NCBI GenBank assembly: GCA_003022945.1
Contig: PXRZ01000069.1
Location: 1-45,582 of the forward strand
DNA: 45,582 nucleotides
Origin: Halobacteriales archaeon QS_8_69_73
GTDB lineage: Archaea; Halobacteriota; Halobacteria; Halobacteriales; Haloarculaceae
Direction: 5' to 3'
Of the stretch, positions 34,429 through 42,865 are shown piece by piece. The position numbers and the translations under genes were made by a program. The notes under the pieces were generated by a model. It saw only the letters and a program-made list of their open reading frames with translations. It did not search any database and was not told the DNA's origin. The first letter of the stretch is position 1; each line of letters begins with the position of its first letter.

Positions 34429-35046
34429 ATGGATACGGGGGAATCCACCGGAGCGCTGATCGAGCGGCCAGGTGAGCGGGAGCTCGACGGGGTCTCGAAC
34501 GTGCTCGTGCTCGCGCCGACGCTGTCCGACGATGCCCGAGAGTCGTACTACAGCACGCTGTTTCCGGACGACACGTCGACGGTCGACCTCCTGGCGGTGG
34601 ACTACCGGCGGCCCCCCGACCAGTACCTCGACGAGCTGCGCCGGTTCGCCGACGGTCCCCCGGACCGATGCGGCATCGTCTGCGTCGGCGAGACCACCCG
34701 GTCATCGGGCGGCGGCGGCACGAGCTCGGGGGCGATCGCTTGCGTCGACGATCCGATGGACCTGACCGGCGTCGGCCTGAAGATGGGGCGGTACCTCGAG
34801 ACACACGGCCGTACGGAGACGATCGTCAGCTTCGACTCGGTGACCGTGCTGTTGCAGTACGTCGACACCCGGCGTGCGTTCCGGTTCCTCCACGCCATCG
34901 GCAACCGCGTCCGGGCCGTCGAGGCGACCGGCCACTACCACGTCGATCCCAACGCCCACGAGGACCGGATGCTCGCGACGCTGTCGTCGCTGTTCGACGC
35001 CGTCGCGAGGTTCGACGACGGCGAGTGGGACGTTCGGCACCGCTGA
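34429..35046 (+). CDS. Haloarchaeal DUF7504-like protein
   Basis: This 205-residue soluble protein has the layout of a degenerate RecA/KaiC-like domain without a Walker A loop: LDGVSNVLVLAPTLSDDARE, DRCGIVCVGETTRSS, GVGLKMGRYLETHGRTETIV, SFDSVTVLLQYVDTRRAFRF, then LHAIGNRVRAVEATGHYHVD. This pattern recurs in a haloarchaeal family I believe is DUF7504; its function is unknown to me, although members sit near signalling genes. ATG 34429 starts MDTGESTGALIERPGERELD. It is followed by the RPA gene in the same direction after 120 bases. Confidence 0.65.
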   Translation: MDTGESTGALIERPGERELDGVSNVLVLAPTLSDDARESYYSTLFPDDTSTVDLLAVDYRRPPDQYLDELRRFADGPPDRCGIVCVGETTRSSGGGGTSSGAIACVDDPMDLTGVGLKMGRYLETHGRTETIVSFDSVTVLLQYVDTRRAFRFLHAIGNRVRAVEATGHYHVDPNAHEDRMLATLSSLFDAVARFDDGEWDVRHR

Positions 35047-35166
35047 CGACCGAGAGCTTTTGTAGGAGGCCGCGGCCACCGGCCCCATGCCGGACCGACT
35101 CGAGCACGGCGGCCCACGCCGACAACGACAATCCTTTTCGGGAGGCCGTCCATGCCTTCTGTAGCT

Positions 35167-36564
35167 ATGAGTGCCATCGAGGATATCTATGCGGAGCTCG
35201 ACGCCGACGTCTCCGAGGAGGAGTTTCGGGAGGCGGTCGAGGAGAAGGTCGAGCAGATGGGCGGGCTGGCGGACGAGGAGACCGCCGCGATGCTCATCGC
35301 CCACGACCTCGACGGCGGCGAGGTCGAAACCATCGCCGACGTCGAGCCCGGGCTCGAGGAGGCGAAGTTCCTCGGGAAGGTAACCAGCGTCGGCGAACTA
35401 CGGACCTTCGAGCGGGACGGCGACGACGACGCGGGCCACGTTCTCAACCTCGAGGTGGCCGACGAGTCCGGCAGCGTCCGGGTCGCGCTATGGGACGACG
35501 ACGCCGTCGCGGCGGTCGACGAACTCGACGCCGGCCAGGTGCTCCGGGTAAAAGGTCGCCCGAAGGACGGCTACGACGGCGTCGAGGTCAGCGCCGACCG
35601 GGTCGAGCCCGACCAGGACGCCAACATCGACGTCGATCTCAGCGGCGACGGCACCGTCGAGTCGCTGTCGCTCGGGCAGTCCGACGTGAACCTCCGCGGC
35701 GCCGTGCTCGACACCGACGAGATACGGACCTTCGACCGCGACGACGGCAGTGAGGGGCGAGTATCGAACCTGACGGTCGGCGACGAGACCGGCCGCGTCC
35801 GGGTGACGCTGTGGGACGAGCGGGCCGACCGCGCGACGGAGCTGGAGACCGGCCAGAGCGTCGAGATCGTCGACGGCTACGTCCGCGAGCGGGAGGGCGA
35901 CCTCGAGTTGCACGTCGGCGAGCGCGGCGCCGTCGAGGAGCTGGACGAGACCGTCGAGTTCGACCCGGAGGCGATGCCCGTCGCCGACCTCGAGCTCGAG
36001 GAGACGGCCGACATCGCCGGCGTGATCCGGTCGGCGGACCCCAAGCGGACGTTCGACCGCGACGACGGCAGCGAGGGCCAGGTGCGGAACGTCCGGCTGC
36101 AGGACCGGACGGGCGACATCCGGGTCGCGCTGTGGGGGCCGAAGGCCGACCTCGACGTCGGGCCCGGCGACGAGGTGTTCTGCGCCGACGTCGAGATACA
36201 GGACGGCTGGCAGGACGACCTCGAGGCGTCGGCCGGCTGGCGGTCGACGGTGGTCGTCCTCGACGGCGCCGAGCCGGACCGCGGCGGCGACTCCGCCGGG
36301 CTCGACGAATTCGAGGACGGCACCCCGGCCACGGCCGGTGACGACGCCGGCGACGGCAGTACGGACGACGGCGACGCGGACGCAGACGACGGCGGCCACG
36401 AGACGTTCACCGGCACGGTCGTCCAGCCGGGGGACCCGGTGATACTCGACGACGGCGAGGAGACGCTCCGGGTGGAGACGGACGTCGACGTCCACTTGGG
36501 TCAGGAGGTCACCGTCCGCGGCCGCCACGAGGACGACACCTTCGTCGCCGAGGAGCTCCGGTGA
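35167..36564 (+). CDS. rpa2: RPA-family single-stranded DNA-binding protein
   Basis: This 465-residue protein has an N-terminal helical part (MSAIEDIYAELDADVSEEEF), three OB folds at roughly 65-150, 175-255 and 285-365 (LRTFERDGDDDAGHVLNLEV; IRTFDRDDGSEGRVSNLTVG; KRTFDRDDGSEGQVRNVRLQ), a low-complexity acidic linker and a small strand-rich C-terminal domain (ETFTGTVVQPGDPVILDDGE). OB folds 2 and 3 share RTFDRDDGSEG, suggesting internal duplication. It binds single-stranded DNA in replication and repair. It has no zinc finger and no RPA-associated partner gene alongside, as for the monocistronic haloarchaeal Rpa2. ATG 35167 is the family-like start. Confidence 0.85.
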   Translation: MSAIEDIYAELDADVSEEEFREAVEEKVEQMGGLADEETAAMLIAHDLDGGEVETIADVEPGLEEAKFLGKVTSVGELRTFERDGDDDAGHVLNLEVADESGSVRVALWDDDAVAAVDELDAGQVLRVKGRPKDGYDGVEVSADRVEPDQDANIDVDLSGDGTVESLSLGQSDVNLRGAVLDTDEIRTFDRDDGSEGRVSNLTVGDETGRVRVTLWDERADRATELETGQSVEIVDGYVREREGDLELHVGERGAVEELDETVEFDPEAMPVADLELEETADIAGVIRSADPKRTFDRDDGSEGQVRNVRLQDRTGDIRVALWGPKADLDVGPGDEVFCADVEIQDGWQDDLEASAGWRSTVVVLDGAEPDRGGDSAGLDEFEDGTPATAGDDAGDGSTDDGDADADDGGHETFTGTVVQPGDPVILDDGEETLRVETDVDVHLGQEVTVRGRHEDDTFVAEELR

Positions 36565-36599
36565 CCGGCCGTCCGCCCGCCCTGCATTACAGAGTTTCG

Positions 36600-38232
36600 A
36601 GGCGAAAGCCCATGGCTTCAGCCGCGGAATGAAGCCGATAATTAAGTGTCTATCCACCAAGTGTTGGCTACCAGCAATCCCACTAATTTAAGCCACAACC
36701 GGCCGACACGGTCTCTGTGAGCGGCCAGCGGCGCACAAACGAGTACACTGCGGAACCCATCAGCGACCGGTATCGATACTGTTTGTTCGACTGGCTGGCC
36801 GCCCACGCCCCACTGTGGAATCAACTCACCTACCGCCGTCCCCAGAACGAAGTTCTGGTGGGCCATCCAGACGCTCCGCGTCTGGAGACGCCGACAGCAG
36901 TATTTCCAGCGACGACGGCGACATCTGGGAGGCCGACTTCGACGATCTCTACGACGACTACGCACCCATCCTTGGGAAAGCAACCTGCCAACAGGTCGCC
37001 CGCAAGAACAGCGACGCCTGGCGGTCGTTCTTCCAACTCCTCGAGAAGTACCACGACGATGGTGATTCGACGGTCACGGAAAAGCCGAGTCCACCAGGCT
37101 ACTGGGGCACCCGCGACGGTGGCTACGAACTTCACGGCCTCGTCCGCAACGACCTCTACACCTTCGACTGGGACGAAACGCGGAGCACATTAGAGTTCGG
37201 CGTCGGCGACGTGCTGGAAGACCGCTACGACTTCGACCACCGGGAACGACTCACACTCGAAGTCCGCGGCGATCCACAATGGAACGGTGACGACGGCAGG
37301 GTGGAACTCGTCTACGACGAGACCGCCGACCGGATTCGCGTCACGCATCCCGTCCGTATACAGCCAGCCCACCTCCAAGAACAGCGGCGGGATGCCTTCA
37401 CTCACACACTCGACTCCGAGAACGCGACTCAGGCGGCGGCCATCGACGTCGGCGCGAACAACACCCTCGCCATTGTTACCGACCACGGTGAAACCGCGGT
37501 GTACCATGCTCGGCCGGAGTTCGACCGATTCCGACGCCTGTCCGAACGCATCGCTGATCTCCAATCTCAGTTGCCCGATGGCCGGTACAGTAGCCGCCGA
37601 ATCGAACGACTCTACGACGAACGCGGACGGAAGCGCGACCACGCCCGCGATGCTGCCATCAAGCACGCCGCGGAGTGGCTGCTGGCGCGGAACATCGATA
37701 CCGTCTACGTGGGCGATCTCACCGGCGTCCTTGATGCTCACTGGTCGACTTCGGTGAACGAGAAGACACACAGCTTCTGGTCGCATCGACAGCTCCTCGA
37801 CCGCCTCGGACTCACATTCGGTGATGTCGGGATCGACATCGTCGAGGTAAGCAAGGCCGACTCGAGCAGTTCGTGTCCGGCCTGTGGGAGCGAGGCGGTG
37901 CGGCGGCGAGGCGACGAATTCCGGTGTCAGGACTGTGAGTTAGAAGCGCACAGCGATGTCGTCGGGGCGTAGAATGTACTGCAAGCTGAGGAGGGGCCGA
38001 TGGCGCGGCCCGCCGCCCTGCGTGCTGGACGCCGCAGGGACGCACCCCAAGCAGGGGCGTACTGGGAGTGGAACGGCCACGAGTGGACACCCGCCGCCTT
38101 GGGGAACGCTCGCGGCCGAGTGACCAAACCAGCGTCGGCAAACCCGCACGTTCACAGCCGGGGTAATCAGGCTGGCTGGATTATCCACGGAGGAATTCCA
38201 TCCCGTCAGGGGTGGGAGGACGTCAAAGTTAA
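36600..38232 (+). mobile_element. IS1341-type (IS200/IS605 family) element, copy 1
   Basis: The left end shows an imperfect hairpin AAAGCCCATGGCTTCAGCCG followed by CGGAATGAAGCCG (about 36604-36635). The matching position left of copy 2's tnpB reads similarly (AAAGTCCCGCTCTTCAGGGC, minus strand). The right end is GGAATTCCATCCC then AGGGGTGGGAGGACGTCAAA (about 38193-38229), matching the right end of copy 2. There is no tnpA, only a broken tnpB, so the element could move only in trans. Its right end lies about 25 bases before the histone start codon. Confidence 0.7.
36717..38200 (+). pseudogene. tnpB: TnpB (RNA-guided nuclease family), frameshift plus amber stop
   Basis: The first frame from GTG 36717 (SDRYRYCLFDWLAAHAPLWN, QLTYRRPQNE) shifts at about 36870-36900 into the frame starting DIWEADFDDLYDDYAPILGK. 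This continues through the RuvC parts (AAIDVGANNTLAIVTDHGET with the first Asp; DTVYVGDLTGVLDAHWSTSV; the zinc ribbon SCPACG...FRCQDC and HSDVVGA with the last Asp). Where relatives have GAWNxLQ, TAG (37970-37972) replaces Trp. The frame goes on with NVLQAEEGPMARPAALRAGR. Beyond about 38200 the same frame runs without a stop into the histone gene. One shift and one transition separate it from an intact gene. Confidence 0.85.
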
Positions 38233-38257
38233 CAACGGCTCGGACTCGTTGTGGTGT

Positions 38258-38695
38258 ATGACCGTCGAACTCCCGTTCGCCCCGGTGGACAGCGTCATCC
38301 GCCGGAACGCGGGGCAGCTGCGCGTCAGCGCCGAGGCCGCCGAGGAGCTCGCCCGTCGCATCCAGCGACGGGGGGCGTCGCTGGCGGCCGAGGCCGCCGA
38401 GACGGCCACGGCGGACGGGCGGAAGACACTGATGGCGGCGGACTTCGGCGCCCCCGTCGTCGACAAGGACCTGCTCGAGCTGCCGGTCGCGCCCGTCGAC
38501 CGCATCGCCCGGCTCGATATCGACGACCGTTACCGCGTGTCGATGGACGCTCGTATCGCGCTGGCGGGCGAACTGGAGTCGTACGCCGACACCGTGGCAG
38601 CGGCGGCGGCCATCCTCGCTCGTCACGCCGACCGCCGGACGATCACGGCCGACGACGTCGAGATCTACTTCCAGCTCGAGCCGTACTTCGAATGA
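38258..38695 (+). CDS. hpyA: Fused double-histone-fold archaeal histone
   Basis: This 145-residue protein consists of two histone folds. The first (about 1-65) is ELPFAPVDSVIRRNAGQLRV, SAEAAEELARRIQRRGASLA, DGRKTLMAADFG. The second (about 74-145) is ELPVAPVDRIARLDIDDRYR, VSMDARIALAGELESYADTV, ADRRTITADDVEIYF. It is a pseudo-dimer typical of haloarchaea that can bind DNA as chromatin or act as a transcription regulator. ATG 38258 begins MTVELPFAPVD as in relatives. IS copy 1 ends about 25 bases upstream, leaving almost no native promoter. The stop overlaps the deacetylase start (ATGA). Confidence 0.92.
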   Translation: MTVELPFAPVDSVIRRNAGQLRVSAEAAEELARRIQRRGASLAAEAAETATADGRKTLMAADFGAPVVDKDLLELPVAPVDRIARLDIDDRYRVSMDARIALAGELESYADTVAAAAAILARHADRRTITADDVEIYFQLEPYFE

Positions 38696-39696
38696 GGTTC
38701 GGCTACTGCGAGATCTGTCTCGACCACGACACCGGCGCCCGGCACCCGGAGACGGCCGACCGGCTGCGGGCCATCCGGCGGGGGCTATCGAAGCGCCACG
38801 CCGTCGCCTACGAGTCGGGACGGCTCGCGGACACCGCGGCACTGGAGGCGGTCCACGATCCGGGATACGTGGCCGCCGTCGAGGAGTTCTGCGCCGACGG
38901 CGGCGGCACCTGGGACGCCGACACCGTCGCCGTCGAGGCGACGTGGGACGCCGCCCGGGCGGCCGCCGGACTGGCCTGCTGGGCCGCCGAGGCCGCCCTC
39001 GACGGCGCCGACGGCCGCGACACGCCATTCGCGATCGGCCGCCCGCCCGGCCACCACGCCGAGGGCGACGAGGCGATGGGGTTTTGCTTCTTCAACAACG
39101 CCGCCGTCGCCGCCGGGCGGGCCTTGGAGCGGGACGACGTCGACCGGGTCGCCGTCTTCGACTGGGACGTCCACCACGGCAACGGCACCCAGGAGATCTG
39201 CTATGACCGATCGGACTGCTTCTACGCCTCGGTCCACGAGCGGGGGCTGTATCCAGGGACGGGCGACGCTCTCGAAACTGGTGGCCCGGACGCCGGACGG
39301 ACTACGCTCAACGTTCCGCTGCCCGGCGGCAGCGGCGACGCGGCGTACGCGACGGTCGTCGAGGAACTCGTCGGCCCCGCCCTAAAGCGGTTCAACCCTG
39401 ATCTATTGCTCGTCAGCGCCGGCTTCGACGCCCACCGCCACGACCCCATCTCGCGGATGCGCGTCTCGACGGAGGGGTACGGCCGTCTGACCGAACTCGT
39501 CCGCGGGGTCGCCGCCGACTGCGGCGCCGCCCTGGCGTTCGTGCTCGAGGGCGGCTACGGGCTGGACGCGCTGGCCGACTCCGTGGGAATGGTCCACGAG
39601 GTGTTCGACGGCCGCGAACCCGTCGTCCCCGACGACGAGGTCGGCGACGACGCCGAGAGCGTCATTGACGACGTCCGCGACGCCCACGACCTTTGA
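38692..39696 (+). CDS. hdaI: Histone deacetylase family protein (class II-like)
   Basis: This 334-residue arginase-fold deacetylase has GRPPGHHAEGDEAMGFCFFN (active-site His pair), AVFDWDVHHGNGTQEICYDR (Zn Asp/His), LLLVSAGFDAHRHDPISRMR (Zn Asp) and VLEGGYGLDALADSVGMV, all catalytic positions intact. It removes acetyl groups from lysines of proteins or small amines. It begins with ATG 38692 overlapping the histone stop by four bases, so histone and deacetylase are co-translated. The C-terminal DDVRDAHDL stops in TGA 39694-39696, which is also part of the right end of IS copy 2. The last residue or two and the stop may therefore be supplied by the IS. Confidence 0.9.
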   Translation: MRFGYCEICLDHDTGARHPETADRLRAIRRGLSKRHAVAYESGRLADTAALEAVHDPGYVAAVEEFCADGGGTWDADTVAVEATWDAARAAAGLACWAAEAALDGADGRDTPFAIGRPPGHHAEGDEAMGFCFFNNAAVAAGRALERDDVDRVAVFDWDVHHGNGTQEICYDRSDCFYASVHERGLYPGTGDALETGGPDAGRTTLNVPLPGGSGDAAYATVVEELVGPALKRFNPDLLLVSAGFDAHRHDPISRMRVSTEGYGRLTELVRGVAADCGAALAFVLEGGYGLDALADSVGMVHEVFDGREPVVPDDEVGDDAESVIDDVRDAHDL

Positions 39697-39765
39697 CATC
39701 TTCCCCGCCCTGAAGGGCGAGGATTCCCGACCGCAGTTGGGATATTAGGGTTTGCAGTCCGTGAC

Positions 39766-41092
39766 CTATTCTCGCGGGGCGAACCGGCCCTCGCTACGGT
39801 CGAACAGGCGGACCACTGGCTGTGCCAACCAGCCGTTATCCCTATCTCCCCCGTCGCAGGCGAGATTCGGGAGTACCTTTCGTCTGATATTCTCCGCGCC
39901 GTTGCAGTCCGCGTTCCCGACAAATCCACAGTCGCAGACGTACAACCCGCGCTCGACACGCTGGCGGTCGGCCGACCGCCCGCACCCCGAACACGTTTTT
40001 GAGGTGTCGCGTTCGGATACGTACTCAACATTGATGCCTTCGGCTTCCGCTTTGTAGTCGAGCATCGTCGTGAAGCGGTCGAACGCCCACCCGTGGAGGT
40101 CGAGATTGCCGTGGTCGCCCCAGTCGCGGGCCCCACCGCTTTCATCGTCCTCGCGGATACCACCGAGGTCACCCACGACGATGGTGCCGACGCCACGTTC
40201 AACGCACTCTGCCACGATGTCTTTTGACAGGGTGTGCAGGAAGTGCGTCCGGCGGGCGGTCCGCTTGCGGTCAAGGCGGCGGGCTTCGCGTGACGCCGAA
40301 CTGTCGCAGTTGGCCCGCTCGTTTTGAAACCAGAATTCGTCTTCTTTGAGCGCACCGCCGGGGTACAGCACGGCTTCGTCACCGAACGAGACGGCGGCGA
40401 GGTTGCAGATGCCGAGGTCGATGCCCGCCACACCGTCGCCGGGTGCGTTGCGGGCGTCGATCTCGACGCGACAGACGACGTGCAACCGCCAGACACCGTG
40501 TTCGTACACCGCACGGACCTGCTGGACGTTCTCGACGGTGTGACTGGCTGGGCCGATGACGTCGTACTCGCAGAGAACGAAATCGGCCCAGCCGTCTTTG
40601 AGGTTCGCGCCTTTCGAGAGGCGAATGCGGTTGTTCGTGGCGTCGTGTTTGAATCCTGCTTGTTTGAACGTGACCGTCGAGCGCGGGTGGTCGCCGTTGT
40701 GTTTGCGGTAGCCGGGCGGATTCGCGTTCGTGTCCCCGTTTCCGCGCTTGCCGTACCAACTGGTGAACGCCTCACCGAGTTCTTGGACGAAGTCTTTCGA
40801 ACGAACTCGACTGTGAATGCAGGTCAGCGTAGCGTTCGTGATTCTTGAGGTAGGCTGTGAGCGCGTTGGCGCCGGGAATCTGGCCGCAAGCGCCCCAGAT
40901 GCGTTGAGCCGTCCACCGGCCAACGTTTCAGAGTTTGCTGGCGTTCACAAAAGCGTAGCTTTTGTGCAGCCCATCAGAAATCGAAGATTTCTGAGGACGG
41001 CGAATCCGAGCGAATCGAGGTCGTCGCGCACCTGCGAGTAATTGCAGATGCGGGCGCGATAGGTGCGCGTAACGACCTGATTCGCCATACGT
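39766..41092 (-). pseudogene. tnpB: TnpB (RNA-guided nuclease family), multiply interrupted
   Basis: ATG 41092 begins MANQVVTRTYRARICNYSQV, then RDDLDSLGFA. A 59-base hairpin insert follows (40944-41002) and shifts the frame. Removing it gives ASKL-stop(TGA)-NVGRWTAQRIWG, where the stop replaces Trp. A further shift near 40800 joins LKNHERYADLHSQS to DFVQELGEAFTSWYGKRGNG. From there the frame is intact: GVAGIDLGICNLAAVSFGDE (RuvC Asp), VGTIVVGDLGGIRED (Glu), TCSGCGRSADRQ...CDCG (zinc ribbon), NADCNGAENIRRKVLP (last Asp). It belongs to a different tnpB subfamily from copy 1. The gene is dead unless the breaks are assembly errors. Confidence 0.85.
40944..41002 (-). repeat. 59-base double-hairpin insert in tnpB copy 2
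   Basis: Removing 59 bases restores the tnpB family sequence across the site. The insert is flanked by GGCG (40940-40943 and 40999-41002) and holds two perfect hairpins with 3-base loops, CACAAAAGC/GCTTTTGTG and CAGAAATC/GATTTCTG. The core AAATCTTCGATTT also occurs in the hairpin array at about 22.1 kb. Confidence 0.6.
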
Positions 41093-41283
41093 AACCTATG
41101 TCGCTACGCCGATTTAATACCGACCCATCTGGAGTGAAAGTGAACGTGGAATATCCGGCCATGTCAGCGTCGGCAGCTATTCAATGCCATGGCGGATTCA
41201 TCCCCGCCCTGAAGAGCGGGACTTTCTTCTCAAATCTACGTAACCGACACGCTTTCTTCCGCCGCGGCCGACTCGCCGTCGAC

Positions 41284-41454
41284 ATGACGGACCTCGATGA
41301 CCAGTTTGCCGCCCTGCTGTCGGTCGGGATAGGCCTGTTCGCCATCTCGCTGGTCGTCCTTGACGGCGGGGTGACGACGTACGCCGGCCTCTTGATGGGG
41401 CTCGGCCTCGTCGCGGCGGCCGGACTGCTCCGGTACCGCGAGACCGCGGCGTAA
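41284..41454 (+). CDS. Small two-helix membrane protein
   Basis: This 56-residue protein from ATG 41284 (MTDLDDQFAALLSVGIGLFA) has two hydrophobic helices, ALLSVGIGLFAISLVVL and AGLLMGLGLVAAAGLL, and a short charged end (RYRETAA). The longer in-frame ORF back to 41098 runs through IS sequence and is not real. It converges with cca, seven bases apart. No function is known to me. Confidence 0.6.
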   Translation: MTDLDDQFAALLSVGIGLFAISLVVLDGGVTTYAGLLMGLGLVAAAGLLRYRETAA

Positions 41455-41460
41455 GCCCGG

Positions 41461-42700
41461 CTACGGCCGCGGCGAGAGGTACTGCGCCAGCTCGGCGCCG
41501 AACTCGTTGGCCAGCTCGGCGACCGCCTCACCGGCGAGCAGGTCGTAGCCGTCTTCCAGCGCCGACTCGACGTGCGGCCCCAGCGAAACGTCGAACAGCT
41601 CGGCCTCCAGCAGCGCCGCGGGCGTCCGAGCCGCCCGCGGCCGCTCGACGACGTAGTGGCCGTCCGCGTCGATGAACGGTCCGGTCACGCCGGGATCGTC
41701 GTCGTACGCCTCGAAGAAGCCCTCGGCGTGATCTCTGACGCCGACGGGCGGCCCTCGGTGGCGCTCGACGACCGGTAGTTCCGCGACAGCGCACTCGACC
41801 AGCAGGACCGCGGTGTCGTCGGCGAAGCGGTCGCTCCGGAGCGGCGCGAACCCCGCCCGCTCCAGCAGCCCCTCGACGCCGTCCAGCGACTTCTCCAGCT
41901 GGGGGTAGAGTTGGTCGTCGACGATATCGGGCGCCGCGAACCGGACCGCGACGGGCGTCGTCCCGCGGGCGGCGACGGCCGCCCGGACGTCCTCGGCCGA
42001 CGCCGGCGCCGGGTCGCGCGGCTCGAAGACGTCGACCCGCGGCTCGGCCAACAAGTCGCGGGCGTAGTGGACGAGCCGGGCGACGTTGCGGGCCGAGCAG
42101 ACCGCCGCGACGTCGCGCTCGGGGTCCGTCGGGTCAACGACCACCAATGGATCGTCAAATGAGGCCTCGGCGTGGTCGGCGGGGTCCAGCCGGACCGGGG
42201 GCGACCAGTCGGCGGCCGCCTCCAGCAGCGGTTGGAAGCCGCCGTACTCCAGGACGAGCAGCTCCGTCAGGTAGCCGGAGAAGCCCCGTGTCCGGAGGTC
42301 GCTGCCGTAGGCGTCGACGCCGTCGAGGAACGCCTTCGCCAGCCGGACGTCGTCGGCCAGCGGCTCGACGCGGCCCTCGAGGTAATCGGTGTGGAACGGC
42401 GTCCGGTCGACCGCCGAGCGGATGTCCGTCGCCGACGCGACGGCGTAACAGGGTACGCAATCGACGTCGAAGCCCCGGAACTCGTCCTTGACGTAGGGGT
42501 GTTCGGCGAACTCCTCGTGGCCGTCCGGCAACACCTCGTGGCCGACCGTCAGACCGTACCGCTCGAGGTCCTCCCGAGGGAGGTCCGGCGGAAACTGCAC
42601 GAAAAGGTCGACGTCGCGGTCGCCGGCGAGCCACGTCCCGCGGGCCGTCGACCCGACGAGCCGGGTGTCGGCCTCGACCGACGACCGACTCGAACGACAT
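41461..42700 (-). pseudogene. cca: CCA-adding tRNA nucleotidyltransferase with N-terminal deletion and frameshift
   Basis: The main frame encodes a class I archaeal CCA enzyme: RLVGSTARGTWLAGDRDVDL (nucleotidyltransferase G-S and D-x-D), HEVLPDGHEEFAEHPYVKDE, GFDVDCVPCYAVASA, TRGFSGYLTELLVLEYGGFQ, CSARNVARLVHYARDLLAEP and FEAYDDDPGVTGPFIDADGH. The only suitable start is ATG 42700 (MSFESVV) in another frame. Between MSFESVV and VEADTRLVGS about 35 residues of the usual N-terminal helices are absent; the join is near 42678. The enzyme adds CCA to tRNA 3' ends and should be essential, since no tRNA gene here encodes CCA. A true null is hard to accept. Confidence 0.85.
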
Positions 42701-42792
42701 ACGCGCGGTTGCGTCGTCCGTCGCTAAAGGATGTCGGTGCCGAGACGAAGCGAAAGCCATATTTACCGAATCGGAGTACACGGACATGTCGA

Positions 42793-42865
42793 GCCGCCGT
42801 AGCTCAGTTGGTAGAGCACCTGGTTGTTACCCAGGTTGTCCCAGGTTCGAGACCTGGCGGCGGCG
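42793..42865 (+). tRNA. tRNA-Asn (anticodon GTT)
   Basis: The cloverleaf is complete: acceptor GCCGCCG/CGGCGGC, D arm GCTC/GAGC, anticodon stem CCTGG/CCAGG around TTGTTAC (anticodon GTT), T arm CCAGG/CCTGG around TTCGAGA, discriminator G865. CCA is not encoded. A TATA-like ATATTTACC about 30 bases upstream may be its promoter. The 3' end is duplicated downstream. Confidence 0.95.

Larger units (their letters stand above)
39693..41245 (-). mobile_element. IS1341-type (IS200/IS605 family) element, copy 2
   Basis: The element lies in reverse orientation. The right end at 39693-39730 reads, on the minus strand, GGAATCCTCGCCCTTCAGGG then GCGGGGAAGATGTCAA, parallel to copy 1. The left end around 41198-41240 carries the CCCGCCCTGAAGAGCGGG hairpin. 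It has tnpB only, no tnpA. A 59-base palindromic insert interrupts tnpB at 40944-41002. The right end starts inside the TGA of the deacetylase gene. Confidence 0.7.

Noticed and set aside
10441-37972. TAG codons inside several otherwise open genes suggested amber recoding (for example pyrrolysine).
   Set aside because: In integrase 2 and tnpB the lost residue is Trp and in the isomerase probably Gln. Each is one transition from the normal codon, and TGA and frameshift breaks also occur. Mutation or error fits better than recoding, and haloarchaea are not known to me to use pyrrolysine.
41098-41283. N-terminal extension of the small membrane protein at 41284.
   Set aside because: The sequence belongs to the left end of IS copy 2, including its terminal hairpin.
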